NCBI RefSeq assembly: GCF_900108245.1 | Contig: NZ_FNUY01000015.1 | Span: 28,489-92,488, forward strand | From: Allobosea lathyri | GTDB lineage: Bacteria; Pseudomonadota; Alphaproteobacteria; Rhizobiales; Beijerinckiaceae | Direction of reading: 5' to 3' | DNA: 64,000 nucleotides | Shown here: positions 36,769 to 45,778 of the stretch, piece by piece | Position numbering within the stretch: position 1 is the stretch's first letter | How the letters are laid out: each line of letters opens with the position of its first letter | Made by a program: the position numbers and the translations under genes | The notes under the pieces: generated by a model | Seen by the model: the letters and a program-made list of their open reading frames with translations, nothing else | What the model was told of the DNA's origin: nothing | The model's database searches: none

Positions 36769-36833
36769 CTGTGGGGTCGGAACAGGCGCCAAGCCCCAAG
36801 GATACGTTCCGCTGTTCAGGTGTTCAAGGCAAG

Positions 36834-37844
36834 TCAGGCGTTTAAGGCAAGCGCGCTCGCGAGCTGCGCCCGCACGGCCTCGACGTCGAGCGGTTCAGGC
36901 TCGTGGCGGATCCGGCCCAGCGCCGTAGCGGCACGCCGGGCGCGCGCGCCCTTCATCTCCGGCACGGCGCCGGCGATCGCGATCATCTCATCCATGATGC
37001 CATGGCAATGCAGCACGACATCGACACCGGCCCGGATCGCCGCCGAAGCCTTCGCGGCGGAATCGCCCGACAGCGCCTTCATCGAAATGTCGTCGGTCAT
37101 GATCAGCCCGTCGAAGCCGAGCTCGCCGCGCATGACATCGCGCACGACCTTGCGGGAGACCGTCGCCGGGTTCCTGGCATCGAGCGCCGTGAAGACGACA
37201 TGCGCGGTCATGGCCAAGGGCATGTCGGCGAGATGGCGGAACGGCCGGAAATCATGCTCGCGCAACGTCTCGATCGAGGCCTCCACCACGGGCAGATGGT
37301 GATGGCTGTCCGCCTTGGCCCGGCCGTGACCGGGCATATGCTTGATCACGGGCAGGACACCGCCGGCCAGCAGCCCTTCGGCCGCCGCGCGCGCCAGCCG
37401 CGCCACCATATCGGGCTCATGCGCATAGGCGCGATCGCCGATGACGTCATGGCTGCCCGCCACCGGCACGTCGAGCACCGGCAGGCAATCGACGTCGATG
37501 CCGACGCTTTTGAGGTCATGCGCCATCAGCCGCGCCGAAAGCCGGACGATCTCGCGCTGCGCAACCGGGTCGTTGATGCCGAGAAAGGTCCGCGCCGCCG
37601 GATAGGCCGGCCAGTTCGGCGGCGCCATCCGCTGCACACGGCCCCCCTCCTGATCGATCAGGACCGGCGCATGCCAGCCGACCGTGGCGCGCATCTCGGC
37701 CGTCAGCGCCGCGATCTGCTCGGGCGTCTGCGTATTGCGCCTGAACAGGATGAAGCCCCAGGGGCGCGCATCCCGGAAGAAGGCACGCTCGTCGGGGGTG
37801 AGGCTCGGGCCGAGGCAGCCGGCGATGAAGGCGCGGGAGGTCAT
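36834..37844 (-). CDS. nagZ: Beta-N-acetylhexosaminidase NagZ
   Basis: A 336-residue glycoside hydrolase family 3 enzyme of peptidoglycan recycling that removes GlcNAc from anhydro-muropeptides in the cytoplasm. The catalytic loop reads VIKHMPGHGRAKADSHHHLP near residue 165 (KH..G(H)G...DSH), and the nucleophile Asp lies in LIMTDDISMKAL near 247. The start MTSRAFIAG at 37844 fits the family. In nagZ-scpA-scpB order, as in many alphaproteobacteria. Confidence 0.95.
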   Translation of the reverse strand: MTSRAFIAGCLGPSLTPDERAFFRDARPWGFILFRRNTQTPEQIAALTAEMRATVGWHAPVLIDQEGGRVQRMAPPNWPAYPAARTFLGINDPVAQREIVRLSARLMAHDLKSVGIDVDCLPVLDVPVAGSHDVIGDRAYAHEPDMVARLARAAAEGLLAGGVLPVIKHMPGHGRAKADSHHHLPVVEASIETLREHDFRPFRHLADMPLAMTAHVVFTALDARNPATVSRKVVRDVMRGELGFDGLIMTDDISMKALSGDSAAKASAAIRAGVDVVLHCHGIMDEMIAIAGAVPEMKGARARRAATALGRIRHEPEPLDVEAVRAQLASALALNA

Positions 37845-37888
37845 GTCTACTGCGTTAGGAAGCGGCAGGCCTATGGTCAACCCTCCGC

Positions 37889-37994
37889 CGTCATCCCGGA
37901 CAAGCCGCGTAGCGGCGGCGATCCGGGATCCATCGTCGGGCAAGGTGCTCTACGATGGATTCCGGGTCTCCGCTGCGCTGCGCCCGGAATGACG
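37889..37994. repeat. Family A intergenic palindrome, copy 8
   Basis: CGTCATCCCGGACAAGCCGC to CCGGAATGACG, with inner GGGATCCATC / GATGGATTCC. Between the orphan TRAP gene and nagZ. Confidence 0.87.
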
Positions 37995-38016
37995 GCGGAG
38001 GGCTTTTTTCTAACCC

Positions 38017-39111
38017 TCAGCGCATCTGCTGGGCCATCTGGGCGTTGAAGGCGTCGAAGGGCAGCTCCGCGACGCGGAACCAGAGCTGTTCCTTCTTCCA
38101 GTAAGGCAGGTACGAATCATAGAAGGTCTTGAAGGCCGGGTTCTTCGCCGCGAGCTCGGCATAGAGCGCATAGGCTTCCTTGAACGCGGCGAGCATCACG
38201 TCCTGCGGGAAGGGACGCAATTCAGCCCCGGCACCTGCAAGCCGCAGCAGCGCGTCGGGATTGCCATGGTCGTATTTCGCGACGCAGAGCGCATTGGCTT
38301 CCGCGCAGGCGGATTCGAGGATCGCCTTGTAGGCCGGCGGCAGCGCGTTCCACTTTTCCAGGTTCACGATGAAGCTGACATTGGCGCAGCCCTCCCAGAA
38401 ACCGGGGTAGTAATAGTACTTCGCCACGCGCTGGAAGCCGAGCTTCTCGTCATCGAGCGGGCCGGAAAACTCGACCGCATCGAGCGTACCGCGCTCCAGC
38501 GCCGGATAGATGTCGCCGCCGGCGATCTGCTGCGGCACCACGCCGAGCTTGGCCATGATCTGCCCGCCCATGCCGGCGATACGCATCTTCAGACCCTTCA
38601 GGTCCTCGAGCGTCTTGATCTCCTTGCGGAACCAGCCGCCCATCTGCGCGCCGGTGTTGCCCGAGGGGATCGTGTAGAGATTATAGGTTTTCATGAAGGC
38701 GCGGCAGAGCTCGAGCCCGCCGCCGGAATAGAGCCAGGCGTTCTGCTGGCGCGTATTGAAGCCGAAGGGCAGCGAGGTCTCGAAGGCGAAGGCCGGGTCC
38801 TTGCCGATATAGAAGCTCGACAGCGTGTGGCTGCATTCCACCGTGCCGTTCTGGACGGCATCGAGCGCCTGCAGGCCGGGCACGATTTCGCCGGGTGCAA
38901 AGACCTGGATCTGGAACTGGTTGTCGGTGGCCTCGGCGACGCGCTTGGCGACCTGCGTCGAGAGCCCGAACAGGGTGTCCAGGCTCTTCGGATAGCTTGA
39001 GGTCAGCCGCCAGGTCACCTTGGGCTGCGACTGCGCGAGGGCCGGTGCGGCGATGACTGCACTGCCGGCAGCGCCCGCTCCTGCGGTCTTGACGAATTGG
39101 CGGCGGTCCAT
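38017..39111 (-). CDS. TRAP transporter substrate-binding protein (DctP family, orphan)
   Basis: A 364-residue periplasmic binding protein. The N-terminus MDRRQFVKTAGAGAAGSAVI is a twin-arginine signal, cleaved near PALA-Q. The mature part has WRLTSSYPKSLDTLFG, GLKMRIAGMGGQIMAKLG and GTLDAVEFSGPLDDEKLGF, features of the DctP subgroup that binds organic acids, often alpha-keto acids, as dimers. No DctQ/M membrane genes are near. It splits the usual SPOR protein-nagZ order, so it probably inserted here. Ligand unknown. Confidence 0.9.
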   Translation of the reverse strand: MDRRQFVKTAGAGAAGSAVIAAPALAQSQPKVTWRLTSSYPKSLDTLFGLSTQVAKRVAEATDNQFQIQVFAPGEIVPGLQALDAVQNGTVECSHTLSSFYIGKDPAFAFETSLPFGFNTRQQNAWLYSGGGLELCRAFMKTYNLYTIPSGNTGAQMGGWFRKEIKTLEDLKGLKMRIAGMGGQIMAKLGVVPQQIAGGDIYPALERGTLDAVEFSGPLDDEKLGFQRVAKYYYYPGFWEGCANVSFIVNLEKWNALPPAYKAILESACAEANALCVAKYDHGNPDALLRLAGAGAELRPFPQDVMLAAFKEAYALYAELAAKNPAFKTFYDSYLPYWKKEQLWFRVAELPFDAFNAQMAQQMR

Positions 39112-39251
39112 GGGTATCCTCCTGATTGTTGATCTTTGCCGTCGGGCGCCGTCGAGGGCGCCGCGGACGGCTTGTAGGCGACGCTAATCGCACGAAACGC
39201 AGTCGAGAACCACAGCGGCGCGGCAGCTGCATGTGTGCAGCGCAACACGAC

Positions 39252-39282
39252 AAAAAACCGGCGGCGCAGGGCGCCGCCGGTT
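39252..39282 (-). terminator. Terminator of the SPOR-protein gene
   Basis: 12-bp perfect stem (AACCGGCGGCGC and complement) with a 3-base loop; on the minus strand the stem runs into six T. It is 29 bases after the SPOR gene stop. Confidence 0.88.
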
Positions 39283-39310
39283 GGCAAATCGTCTCAGTGC
39301 TGACGCAGTG

Positions 39311-41026
39311 TCAGTTCTTGGCGATGAAGCACTGGCCGCCGGCGGCCTGCAGCTGCGTGCACATCGTCGTGGCGTCATCCCGCGAATAGGGACCGACGCG
39401 CAGGCGGTAGACAGTCTTGCCACCGGCCAGATCGGTCTTGCGCACGATCGGCGACTGGCCGCCGAGCTGTCCCGGATATTTGCGCTGCAGGGCTGCGAAG
39501 GTGGCGCGAGCCTCCGATTCGCTGCCGGGCGCGGCGAGCTGCACGGAGAAATCGCCCGTGCCGCTGCGAATCGCGGCTGTCGCCGGTGCAGGAGCCGCGG
39601 CGGCAGGGGCCGGAGCGGCGCTGGCGACCCGCGGCGGAGCCGAGGGGGTCGTCGCCGCAGGCGGCGTCGCCACGCGCTCCTGAACCTTGGGCTGGTCAGG
39701 CGTCGCGGCCGGGCGCGGACGAGGCTGCGCCCCGCTGATCGCCGTCGACGGATTGCCCGTCCCGACCATGCTCGGCCGAACCTGGGTCGAACCGGTCGCG
39801 AGCGGCTGTCCGCCATTCTCATAGGCTGCGATAGCCGCTCCCGGCGCCGCAGACGGCGACCCATCCGGCCTGATCGAGACCGTGCGGACCCTGCGCGGCT
39901 CGCCGAGGCCTGGCACCGGCGGAACCGGTGTCAGCGCCGTCTCCGAGGGAGTGGCGATTCGCGCAGGTGCAGCCGGCGCCTGCGCCAGCGGATTGCTGGC
40001 AGAGGTGTCGGCCGGGGTAACAGCAGAGCCCGGGCCGGGCAGGACGACACGCGCCGGCATCGAGCGCGCCGCCTGCTGGACATCGACAGGCTGCTCCTCG
40101 CGGCTGACCACCTTGGTCTGCCCGGCAGCGCTGTCGCCGCCGACCCGCTCGTAGATCTGCTTGTTCTGGTTGGGAATCTCGGCACCGCCGGGATTGACCG
40201 GCTCGACCTTGGTCGGCCCGCGATCCGCCGAGATCATCGGCGGCTGGCCGTCCTTGGTCACGGTGGGACCGCGAAATGTCATGACGCCACCAACGCCGAT
40301 CAGGCCGACCGCGATCAGCGCCGCAGCCGTCCAGAGCCCCTTGCGCGAGCGTCGCGGCTCTAGATCGGGCATATCCTCATCGGCCATCTGCGCCCCTTCG
40401 GGCTGGCCGTGCTGATCATAGCCATAGGGGGCGTAAGCCGGCGCGCCATAGCCGCCCGCATCCTGATCAAGATCGCGCGGCGCAGCCGTCACGCCTTGAA
40501 TCGACGCCGGGCGCGAATAAGCCTGCTGCGCGGGTTGTCCGAAGTCCTGATCACCGAAATCCTGTTCGGCGGGTGGGACATAGGCCTCTGCCGAGGCGGG
40601 CACGTTCGCTGCGGCCTCTGCGCGTGGGCCGTCCGTGCGGCGAAGCAGCGCCTCGAACTCGTCCAGCGCACCGCGCAATTCGGCAGGCGGCGCGGATGCC
40701 GAGACCGGAACAGGCTGGCGGGGCGGAACGTTCGGGAAAGCCGGCTCCTGCCGGTCGTAGGCAGGCTCCTGCCGGTTGTAGGCGGGCTCTTGCCGGGCAA
40801 CCGGCCAGGCCTGCACGGGCTGACTATGAACAGGCTGGGACGCGGCCGGCGCATGGCCACGGCTGGCGAAAATATCCTTCAGCGGATCATCCTGCCCGAC
40901 GATGCGTGTCAGTTCCGCGAGCGGATCGGCAGGCTGCCCGACCTTGGGCGCCTGCCCTGCCCCACGAAGCTGGCGCTCGAGATCTTCGAGATCGAGCGCG
41001 AAACGGTTTCTTGCTGGCTCACTCAT
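39311..41026 (-). CDS. SPOR-domain membrane protein
   Basis: A 571-residue bitopic protein. N-terminal cytoplasmic part (about 1-230) is disordered and Pro/Gln/Ala-rich, with a heptapeptide repeat RQEPAY-N/D; one membrane segment near 235-257 (LWTAAALIAVGLIGVGGVM); long periplasmic linker; C-terminal SPOR domain about 495-571 (FSVQLAAPGSESEARATFAAL). SPOR domains bind denuded glycan at the division site, so a role in cell division is expected. Start MSEPARN at 41026; an ATG 4 codons upstream is possible. Order argS-SPOR-nagZ is conserved in the order. Confidence 0.88.
   Translation of the reverse strand: MSEPARNRFALDLEDLERQLRGAGQAPKVGQPADPLAELTRIVGQDDPLKDIFASRGHAPAASQPVHSQPVQAWPVARQEPAYNRQEPAYDRQEPAFPNVPPRQPVPVSASAPPAELRGALDEFEALLRRTDGPRAEAAANVPASAEAYVPPAEQDFGDQDFGQPAQQAYSRPASIQGVTAAPRDLDQDAGGYGAPAYAPYGYDQHGQPEGAQMADEDMPDLEPRRSRKGLWTAAALIAVGLIGVGGVMTFRGPTVTKDGQPPMISADRGPTKVEPVNPGGAEIPNQNKQIYERVGGDSAAGQTKVVSREEQPVDVQQAARSMPARVVLPGPGSAVTPADTSASNPLAQAPAAPARIATPSETALTPVPPVPGLGEPRRVRTVSIRPDGSPSAAPGAAIAAYENGGQPLATGSTQVRPSMVGTGNPSTAISGAQPRPRPAATPDQPKVQERVATPPAATTPSAPPRVASAAPAPAAAAPAPATAAIRSGTGDFSVQLAAPGSESEARATFAALQRKYPGQLGGQSPIVRKTDLAGGKTVYRLRVGPYSRDDATTMCTQLQAAGGQCFIAKN
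40743..40797 (-). repeat. 21-bp in-frame minisatellite in the SPOR-protein gene
   Basis: Two full 21-bp units (40743-40763, 40764-40784) and a partial third; on the minus strand they encode RQEPAYN, RQEPAYD, RQEPAF in the disordered cytoplasmic region. Confidence 0.88.
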
Positions 41027-41122
41027 GGCATGATCCATTCCAGCGCGGGCGACGTTACGGATGGAATGCCGAACGCCTCGCGCGGTCAATCTGACCTTGT
41101 GCGCGCTGACAGCAAGCGGCCG

Positions 41123-42889
41123 TCAGCGCATCTCTTCCGGCGCCGCAACTCCGGCGACAGCCAGACCGGAAGCAAGGACGCTGCGCACTGCATGCACAAA
41201 CGCCAATCTTGCCAAGGTCGACTTTCGATCAGTTTGATTAACGAACCGTAATTGCGGCGAGTCTTTGCCCTTGTTCCACAAAGAATGAAAAGCGCTGGCC
41301 AACTCATGCACAAAAAAGGCCACCCGATGCGGCTCATGCGCGGCAGCGGCGCCCTCGATGATCCTGGGATAGGCGGCGATCAACTTGACAATGCCGATTT
41401 CCGCCTCGTCGGTCAGATGGGCAAGGTCCGCCTGGGCGAGTTCGGCAGGCGCCAGATCCAGGTCAGGGAAGACCTCGCGGGCCTGTCGGAAGATCGAGGC
41501 GCAGCGCGCATGGGCGTACTGAACATAAAAGACCGGGTTGTCCTTCGACTGCTCGACGACCTTGGCGAGATCGAAATCCAGCGTCGCGTCGTTCTTGCGG
41601 AAGATCATCATGAAGCGAACCGCGTCGCGGCCGACCTCGTCGATGACCTCGCGCAGCGTGACGAAATCGCCCGAGCGCTTCGACATCTTCACCGGCTCGC
41701 CATTGCGCAGCAGCCGGACCATCTGGCACAGCTTGACGTCGAGCGCGCCCTCGCCGGCCGTCACGGCCTTCACCGCCGCCTGCATGCGCTTGACGTAGCC
41801 GCCATGGTCGGCGCCCCAGACGTCGATCATCTCGGCGAAGCCGCGCGTGAATTTCGAGCGGTGATAGGCGATGTCATTGGCGAAATAGGTGTAGCTGCCG
41901 TCTGACTTCAGCAGCGGCCGGTCGACATCGTCGCCGAACTGGGTCGCGCGGAACAGGGTCTGCTCGCGGTCCTCCCAGTCCTCGTCCTTCTGGCCCTTGG
42001 GCGGCGGCAACCGCCCCTCATAGATCAGGTCGCGCGAGCGCAGATCCTCGATCGTCTCGCGCACCGCATCCTTGTTGCCATCGACCTTCTGCAGCGACCG
42101 TTCGGAGAAGAAGACGTCGTGGACGACGCCGAGCGCGGCGAGATCGTCGCGGATCATCGCCATCATGCCCTCGATCGCGACCGCGCGCACCGGCGCAAGC
42201 CATTCCGCTTCCGGCTTGGCGAGCAATGCATCGCCATGCATCGCGGCCAGCTTCTCGCCGACCGATTTCAGGTAATCGCCGGGATAGAGCCCCTCGGGGA
42301 TCTCGCCGATATCCTGGCCCAGTGCCTCGCGATAGCGCAGGAAGGCCGAACGGGCGAGCACGTCGACCTGGGCACCGGCGTCGTTGATGTAGTATTCGCG
42401 CGTCACCGCATGTCCGGCGAAGGCGAGAATATTGGCAAGCGAGTCGCCGAAGACAGCGCCGCGGCCATGGCCGACATGCATCGGCCCGGTCGGATTGGCC
42501 GAGACATATTCGACATTGATCCTGGGCAGCGCCTTGGGCGCGCCCTTGCCATACTCCAGCCCGGCCTCGACCGCCGACTTGAGAATCGCCGTGAAGACAG
42601 CCGGTTGCAGCGTCAGGTTGATGAAGCCGGGACCGGCGATCTCCGCCTTGACGATCTCGGGATCGCGCACGAGTTCCTCGACCAGCAGGTTAGCCAGGGC
42701 GCGCGGATTGGTGCCGGCATCCTTGGCGAGCACCATCGCGGCATTGGTCGCAAGATCGCCATGGGCGGCGTCCCGGGTCGGCTCGACCACGACGCGCCCG
42801 AGGTTCAGGCCGGCCGGGATGGCGCCGCGCGTGGACAACGTCTTGAGCGCCAGATGGACCCGTTCGCCCATCACCTTGAAGATATCCAT
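41123..42889 (-). CDS. argS: Arginyl-tRNA synthetase
   Basis: A 588-residue class I synthetase. NVEYVSANPTGPMHVGHGRGA near 125-145 (read in parts) holds the HIGH-type motif HVGH; the KMSKS-type loop is VKMSKRSGDFVTL near 345. N-terminal Add-1 domain about 1-90 and a C-terminal DALR anticodon domain from about 460. Normal length. It lies between dgt and the SPOR gene, the usual place in alphaproteobacteria. Start MDIFKVM at 42889. Confidence 0.97.
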   Translation of the reverse strand: MDIFKVMGERVHLALKTLSTRGAIPAGLNLGRVVVEPTRDAAHGDLATNAAMVLAKDAGTNPRALANLLVEELVRDPEIVKAEIAGPGFINLTLQPAVFTAILKSAVEAGLEYGKGAPKALPRINVEYVSANPTGPMHVGHGRGAVFGDSLANILAFAGHAVTREYYINDAGAQVDVLARSAFLRYREALGQDIGEIPEGLYPGDYLKSVGEKLAAMHGDALLAKPEAEWLAPVRAVAIEGMMAMIRDDLAALGVVHDVFFSERSLQKVDGNKDAVRETIEDLRSRDLIYEGRLPPPKGQKDEDWEDREQTLFRATQFGDDVDRPLLKSDGSYTYFANDIAYHRSKFTRGFAEMIDVWGADHGGYVKRMQAAVKAVTAGEGALDVKLCQMVRLLRNGEPVKMSKRSGDFVTLREVIDEVGRDAVRFMMIFRKNDATLDFDLAKVVEQSKDNPVFYVQYAHARCASIFRQAREVFPDLDLAPAELAQADLAHLTDEAEIGIVKLIAAYPRIIEGAAAAHEPHRVAFFVHELASAFHSLWNKGKDSPQLRFVNQTDRKSTLARLAFVHAVRSVLASGLAVAGVAAPEEMR

Positions 42890-42928
42890 GATTACCGCCT
42901 TGGCCGATCAACCGTCATCCCCCCGAAG

Positions 42929-43042
42929 CCCTCATCCTGAGGAGCGGCTGGCAGGCCGCGTCTCGAAGGATGCTCCAGATGTCGCTGGAGCCTCCTGGAA
43001 CATCCTTCGAGACGCCGCTGATGCGGCTCCTCAGGATGAGGG
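42929..43042. repeat. Family B palindrome, copy 3
   Basis: CCCTCATCCTGAGGAGCGGC to CTCCTCAGGATGAGGG with inner CGTCTCGAAGGATG / CATCCTTCGAGACG. Between dgt and argS. Confidence 0.88.
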
Positions 43043-43083
43043 CTCGCGATGAAAGCCAGTGCGAGGGGAGCTAGTGTCCGGCC

Positions 43084-44325
43084 CTATCGCAGCGTGGGGG
43101 TTGCGTCAAACAGCCGGCGGTGCTCGTCGAGCGCGTACCAGTCCGTCATTCCCGCAATATAGTCGGCGATACGCCGGGCGCGGCGATGTTCGTCGAGCGC
43201 TTCGCAGCCCTGTCCCCATTCGGCCGGCATCGCGCTGGGCACGGCACTGAAGCGCTCGAACAGGTCGCGCACCACCTGCGCCGCCTTGGCCCGGATCACG
43301 CCGATGCGCGGATGCCGGTACATATTGGGATAGAGAAAGGCCTTGATGTCGCGATCGGCCGTCGCGATCACCTCGGGAAAGGCGATGACGGGAGCCTGAG
43401 CCCGCCGCACGGCATCCGCATCCGCCGGGGCGAGCGCTGCGAGCCGCATCTGCGAGTCCGCGATCACATCCTCGACGAAGCGGGTGATGACGCGCCGGAC
43501 GAGCTCATTGGTGGCGCGCGACGTCTCCAGCCCCGGATGCAGATGCTCGATCTCGTCGAGCAGCTCGGCCAGGAACGGCACGGCCCGCAGATCGGACAGC
43601 CCGAACAGACCGGCGCGCAAGCCGTCATCGATGTCATGGGCGTTGTAGGCGATATCGTCGGCCAGCGCGGCGGCCTGCGCCTCGGCCGAGGCGTAACTGT
43701 CGAGCCAGAGGTCCTGCCGCGCCTGATATTCGACGATCGCGGCGGGAATGCCGGTCTCCGCATAGCGGGCGGTTGGCCTGCCGTCGCCGTCGAGCAGCGG
43801 GCCGTTATGCTTGACCAGGCCTTCCAGCGTTTCCCAGCTCAGGTTGAGCCCGTCGAACCCCGCATAGCGCCGCTCCAGCCGCGTCACGATTCGCAGCGTC
43901 TGGGCGTTGTGGTCGAAGCCGCCGAAGCCTGCCATGCAGGCATCGAGCGCGTCCTCGCCGGTATGGCCGAAGGGCGTGTGGCCGAGATCATGCGCCAGCG
44001 CCAGCGCCTCGGCCAGATCCTCGTCGAGCCCCAGCGCCCGCGCCAGCGCGCGCGCGATCTGCGCGACCTCGATCGTATGCGTCAGCCGCGTGCGGAAATG
44101 ATCTCCCTCATGCGAAACAAAGACTTGCGTCTTGTGCTTCAAGCGGCGGAAGGCGGTCGAATGGATGATCCGGTCGCGGTCGCGCTGGAAATGATTGCGT
44201 GTCGCCGAGCCCGGCTCGTCGATCAGACGCCCCCGGCTCAGGCTGGACCGGCAGGCATACGGCGCCCGCCAGCGATCGCCGGGCTCGCGGCCGGGCGCGG
44301 ATTCGAGGCTGTGTGGATACGGCAT
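43084..44325 (-). CDS. dgt: Deoxyguanosinetriphosphate triphosphohydrolase-like protein
   Basis: A 413-residue HD-superfamily dNTPase. DRDRIIHSTAFRRLKHKTQVF near 48-68 (read in parts), TRLTHTIEVAQIAR (first His), ALAHDLGHTPFGHTGEDAL (HD pair) near 110, and ADDIAYNAHDIDDGL near 223 are type-2 dGTPase features. It lowers dNTP pools. It diverges from erpA over about 100 bases and precedes argS. Confidence 0.94.
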   Translation of the reverse strand: MPYPHSLESAPGREPGDRWRAPYACRSSLSRGRLIDEPGSATRNHFQRDRDRIIHSTAFRRLKHKTQVFVSHEGDHFRTRLTHTIEVAQIARALARALGLDEDLAEALALAHDLGHTPFGHTGEDALDACMAGFGGFDHNAQTLRIVTRLERRYAGFDGLNLSWETLEGLVKHNGPLLDGDGRPTARYAETGIPAAIVEYQARQDLWLDSYASAEAQAAALADDIAYNAHDIDDGLRAGLFGLSDLRAVPFLAELLDEIEHLHPGLETSRATNELVRRVITRFVEDVIADSQMRLAALAPADADAVRRAQAPVIAFPEVIATADRDIKAFLYPNMYRHPRIGVIRAKAAQVVRDLFERFSAVPSAMPAEWGQGCEALDEHRRARRIADYIAGMTDWYALDEHRRLFDATPTLR

Positions 44326-44423
44326 GGCTGATCCGTCATCGCCCCCTGCTTGTAGAGGCGCTGCCGCGCAATTACCTTTGTGGGCAACGAAGGTGCAAGG
44401 AGCATCTGCTCCGGGAGATCGCC

Positions 44424-44774
44424 ATGACGACCGACCTTGAGGTCAATCCGCGGGGCATCGCTGTCACCGGCAAGGCCGCGACCCGTATTCTCTCCGTGAT
44501 GGCGAAGGAACCGCCGGGCTCGATGCTGCGCGTCAGCGTCGCTGGCGGCGGCTGCTCGGGCTTTCAATATATCTTCGACGTCGACCGCGAGAAGGCGCCG
44601 GGCGATCTCGTGATCGAGCGCGACGGCGCGACCGTCCTGATCGACGAGACCTCGGTCGACCTGCTCGAAGGCTGCACGATCGATTTCGTCGACGATCTCG
44701 TGGGACAGTCCTTCCGGATCACCAATCCCAACGCGACGAGTTCCTGCGGCTGCGGGACATCTTTCGCGCTGTAA
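44424..44774 (+). CDS. erpA: Iron-sulfur cluster insertion protein ErpA
   Basis: A 116-residue A-type carrier. Three cluster-binding cysteines are present: one in GGGCSGFQYIF near 43 and two in SSCGCGTSFAL at the C-terminus. It hands Fe-S clusters to target enzymes. GGGAG lies about 7 bases before the ATG at 44424. Divergent from dgt, an arrangement conserved in rhizobia. IscA/SufA are the alternatives, but no isc/suf genes are near. Confidence 0.92.
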   Translation: MTTDLEVNPRGIAVTGKAATRILSVMAKEPPGSMLRVSVAGGGCSGFQYIFDVDREKAPGDLVIERDGATVLIDETSVDLLEGCTIDFVDDLVGQSFRITNPNATSSCGCGTSFAL

Positions 44775-44793
44775 GGACTGTGCGCGCTGGGCG

Positions 44794-44932
44794 CGTCACG
44801 GTCGGACTTGACCCGACCGTCTCGTGACGAGGATGGCGCCAGAGCGGCCCAAACGCTTGGCTGCCCGAGCGAGCTTTCCTGCTCCAGAGAGCTTTCCTGC
44901 CTGAGATGGTCGGGTCAAGCCCGACCATGACG
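44794..44932. repeat. Family D palindrome, copy 2
   Basis: CGTCACGGTCGG / CCGACCATGACGG outer arms, two inner GGTCGG..CCCGACC hairpins and a direct repeat of GAGCTTTCCTGC-like sequence in the spacer. Between convergent erpA and the cold-shock gene. Confidence 0.78.
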
Positions 44933-44954
44933 GCTTAAACTCGACGGCTCGCAC

Positions 44955-45569
44955 TCAATGCGAGGCCGGCATTCCGCCCTGCTCCAGCCGGATCTCGGCT
45001 GCCATCAGGCCCTTGGGCCCGGGTCCATAGCGCACCAGGACTACCTGCCCCGGAATGAGCTCGACCATGCCGTAGCGGCGCAGCGTCTCCATATGGACGA
45101 AGATGTCGGGAGCGCCCTCGCCCTTCGAGACGAAGCCGAAGCCGCGCAGGCGGTTGAACCATTTCACCACCATCCGCTCGAGCCCGCTTGTCGGCGTCAC
45201 CGTGACGTTGGTGCGAGCCATCGGCATTTCGGCCGGGTGACGCGCCGCCGTGGTGTCGATCGACAGCACGCGGACGGCCTGGCGGCCACGCGGCTTCTCG
45301 ATCGTCTCGAGCACGATGCGCGCGCCCTCGGCGATGGCGTTGAAACCGTCGCGCTTCAGGATCGTGACATGGACCAGGACATCGGCCCCGCCATCTTCGG
45401 GAACGACGAAGCCATATCCCTTGCTGACGTCGAACCATTTGACGTAGCCGGCGAGCTCGACGCCAACCTCTTGCGACAATCCGTCGGGCCCATCGAGCCG
45501 CATGACGCGATTGAGCGACTGGATGGGGCCCATCGGTGGCCGCCCGCTCTCACCGAACTCGTCGGACAT
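44955..45569 (-). CDS. Double cold-shock-domain protein
   Basis: A 204-residue protein with two CSD OB folds: about 40-105 (GYVKWFDVSKGYGFVVPEDGG, read with care, and DVLVHVTIL) and about 130-195 (VVKWFNRLRGFGFVSKGEGAP in parts, DIFVHMETL). RNP1/RNP2-type aromatic residues are retained in both, so both should bind single-stranded RNA or DNA. Linker and N-terminus are polar. Two-CSD proteins are an alphaproteobacterial type, and some act in stationary phase or general stress. Start ATG at 45569; monocistronic. Confidence 0.92.
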   Translation of the reverse strand: MSDEFGESGRPPMGPIQSLNRVMRLDGPDGLSQEVGVELAGYVKWFDVSKGYGFVVPEDGGADVLVHVTILKRDGFNAIAEGARIVLETIEKPRGRQAVRVLSIDTTAARHPAEMPMARTNVTVTPTSGLERMVVKWFNRLRGFGFVSKGEGAPDIFVHMETLRRYGMVELIPGQVVLVRYGPGPKGLMAAEIRLEQGGMPASH

Positions 45570-45778
45570 ATGCCGCTCACCCCCGCGCGAATGGCTTTGA
45601 TTCGTGTTGATACGATAGCATTGCTGGGGAGTCGCGATACAGCCCGCTAAGCTTAATCCACATGATCCACGCCGAAATCCGCAGCGTTGCCCTCCTGGCT
45701 AGATGCGGCGAAGCTTTATTGCGGCGATAATCCTTGCGTCACGGCGGACTTGAGCGCGACGGATTTGGAGGCGAGCCA

